A stretch of DNA of 64,000 bases from Dichotomocladium elegans (taxonomy: Eukaryota > Mucoromycota > Mucoromycetes > Mucorales > Lichtheimiaceae). The translations under genes and the position numbers were made by a program. Below are positions 61,716-64,000 of this stretch, piece by piece; within the stretch, counting starts at the first letter, position 1, and each line of letters begins with the position of its first letter. The notes under the pieces were generated by a model. It was not told the DNA's origin and searched no databases. It was given only the letters and a program-made list of their open reading frames with translations. The DNA is taken from positions 248,001-312,000 of the forward strand of contig JAIXMN010000024.1 in the NCBI GenBank assembly GCA_025716815.1, read 5' to 3'.

Positions 61716-62125
61716 TCGGCAGCGGGATCGATTGCAGGCACCACGCCTGACGGGTTCGGCTGCCCATGTGTGTTTTTTCGAGTGAGCAAGTAGCATCGTT
61801 CCCAGAACAAGGGCTCTCTGGAGCTGGCATCCATGCGGCCGATGCGTGTGAACTTGATAAGCAATCTAGGGTCTGTTCTATTTTTTTTTTTTTTAGTCTA
61901 GTCGCATCGATCCAAACGCAGGGGAAGGATCAACGCATTACAATCCGCCGGAGATGCTGGTGTGCGCTTGCCGTCATCGGCGTTCATGTTTTCCATATAG
62001 ACACACAAGGAAAAAAAAAGAAAAGAAAGATAGCAGGAATGCGCTCCTCATCGGAAATATGCAGCCCTTTATTTCTTGCTGCCTCATTCTTTTATATCCG
62101 CCCTCAAAATGGAAAGAAGCAAAAA
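61716..62125. other. Spacer between the small gene and mL58
   Basis: About 410 bp with a T13 run near 61881. It should hold the promoter of the small gene and the mL58 3' region. Confidence 0.55.
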
Positions 62126-62578
62126 CTACCATAATGCCCGTCTTCTCTCTCTGTTTTGCTTGATCAACTGTCGTCGATAGCCGTCGTGCTTTGGTGCTAT
62201 TTGCTCCACCGCCTTTGTCGTTGTTGTTGCTGCTGGAGACGCGATGCTCACGAAGAGTTCGGAGCATCCGAATTTCTCTGCAAGCTTTTTGCGTGTCCAG
62301 GTGGCAGGATCCTCAAGCCGTAACTGACGCATTTCGGCAATTTGGGCTTCGGTCAGATTGTATTTCTTTTGATGGGGCGTGCGGAGAGGGGGTGCCGCTG
62401 CAGCTTGTGTCTTGGAAGAGACGGGCGAATGGCGGGAGACAAAAATGCTACCGTCCTCCAGAATGGATTCAGTCACCGGAACACGGGGCGTGGTGGACAG
62501 GTTGGTGATTTTGCTCTTCGTGGCATAGAACCGTCTAGCAGTACATGAGCGAGGGATGGAAATGGCGAATCGGAGCAT
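62126..62578 (-). CDS. MRPL20: Mitochondrial ribosomal protein mL58 (Mrpl20)
   Basis: Single exon, 150 aa, one of the few intronless genes here. The N-terminus (MLRFAISIPRSCTARRFYAT) is a typical mitochondrial presequence rich in Arg and hydroxyl residues. The body carries the mL58 signature YNLTEAQIAEMRQLRLEDPA, TWTRKKLAEKFGCSELFVSI and the C-terminal YRRQLIKQNRERRRALW. mL58 is a fungal-type subunit of the large mitoribosomal subunit. An in-frame ATG 18 codons upstream would disrupt the presequence, so 62578 was chosen. Divergent from URA6. Confidence 0.85.
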   Translation of the reverse strand: MLRFAISIPRSCTARRFYATKSKITNLSTTPRVPVTESILEDGSIFVSRHSPVSSKTQAAAAPPLRTPHQKKYNLTEAQIAEMRQLRLEDPATWTRKKLAEKFGCSELFVSIASPAATTTTKAVEQIAPKHDGYRRQLIKQNRERRRALW

Positions 62579-63304
62579 GGTTTTTGGATAGTTGGAACTA
62601 TTTAGCTGTCCCCCCCCTCCAACCCTTGACACGAAGAATAGGAAACCCGGCCGGCGTCAAAGCCACCCGCCCGAACGGGTCCAAAAAACAGGGATCGGGG
62701 GGGGTGGTGGTGGTGGTGGTGGAAGGCGAGTGATTGGCCAATAAAAATTCACATGGGGGGAATTTATTTAACAGGTACCATTGTCCCCGGGCCAAAGCAA
62801 AAACGTGGTGGACTCTTATCTGTCATCCCGACAGACAGACACATGAAAATATAAGAACTGTGCATGTCGTTTGAATGATCCTGTCACTTTTGATAGGAAG
62901 TATGTTTGCCGCATTGATGTCAGCCCACGCCCGGGGCATTGACCATGGGATGTTTTTTTTTTTCGCTTTGTCATGAGCAATGGACACACTTTCCTTCTCG
63001 GTAGCGGTGTGTGAACGTGTGCTCAGGTATTAGGGCAATTGGTTGGTGCTACACATTCTCTATGACGACCGGGCTCTTTAGGAGCGATGATCGTGAAAGA
63101 TGATAATGCGTCTATTTTTATGCCACGCATCATAGCGCAAGTGAACGAGGGCAGGAACGCAAGCAGGTCTGCTACGGTATGACATCGGAACCAAATGACA
63201 TTATCACGCGATACAGGCCTGTATGCGTGTATAATCTTTTACCACAACGCGAGCACACGAGCTCTGCTTTTATTTTATTTTTTGCTCTTCCACTCAATTC
63301 TTTC
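62579..63304. other. Divergent promoter region, mL58 / URA6
   Basis: About 730 bp. A (GGT)n run at 62703-62722 and G/C-homopolymer tracts lie near mL58; T-rich sequence precedes the kinase ATG. No coding sequence recognised. Confidence 0.6.
62703..62722. repeat. (GGT)n trinucleotide repeat
   Basis: Six GGT units in the mL58/URA6 intergenic region. Confidence 0.9.
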
Positions 63305-63982
<678 letters not shown>

Positions 63983-64000
63983 GTACGTTCGTGCGCTGGA

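Overview
The window is eukaryotic and fungal. Its genes carry many short spliceosomal introns (mostly 47-135 nt, GTAAGT/GTACGT donors, CTAAC-like branch points, CAG/TAG acceptors). The protein set (Ski3, copper-fist factor, Boi-type scaffold, Avt3, Fus3/Kss1-type MAPK, mitochondrial mL58) is fungal. A zinc-finger protein resembling a Mucorales-expanded family, a Dictyostelium cAR-like 7TM receptor and the intron density suggest an early-diverging filamentous fungus, probably Mucoromycota. That placement is inference. Exon boundaries were read by eye, by matching reading phase and conserved motifs across introns.

Layout. 0-11 kb: partial kynurenine aminotransferase (-), ING/PHD protein (+), cyclin H (-), a Boi-like SH3-SAM-PH protein ending in a calponin-homology domain (-), CMC4 (+), an F-box/WD40 protein (+), ribosomal protein eL38 (-). 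11.9-24 kb: DDX42-type helicase (+), a thiamin-damage-type Nudix hydrolase (+), a CNH-domain protein (+), a membrane-anchored USP (-). 25-42 kb: copper-fist regulator (+), MAPK (+), RAMP4-like protein (-), Avt3 transporter (+), PP2A B56 subunit (-), an HHCC zinc-finger protein (+), separated by several gene-poor stretches. 43-64 kb: a decayed GH36 alpha-galactosidase (-), 5-formyl-THF cyclo-ligase (-), Ski3 (-), a 7TM receptor (-), an AhpD/CMD-like protein (-), a 1.3 kb long-armed inverted repeat, PRCC homologue (+), class II aldolase (+), a small unknown gene (-), mL58 (-) and the start of UMP-CMP kinase (+).

The genes are housekeeping and regulatory loci, not a cluster for one pathway. Themes recur: RNA processing and decay (DDX42, Ski3, PRCC), signalling (receptor, MAPK, B56, Boi), mitochondrial biogenesis (CMC4, mL58) and vitamin or one-carbon metabolism (Nudix, FAU1).

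Most unusual points: five or six GC-AG introns among roughly 108; the near-perfect inverted repeat whose right arm forms the PRCC promoter region; a GH36 pseudogene with frameshifts and nonsense codons among intact genes; exons that contribute only a start codon or 8-11 coding bases; and the SH3-SAM-PH-CH architecture. No CRISPR, rRNA or tRNA gene was seen.
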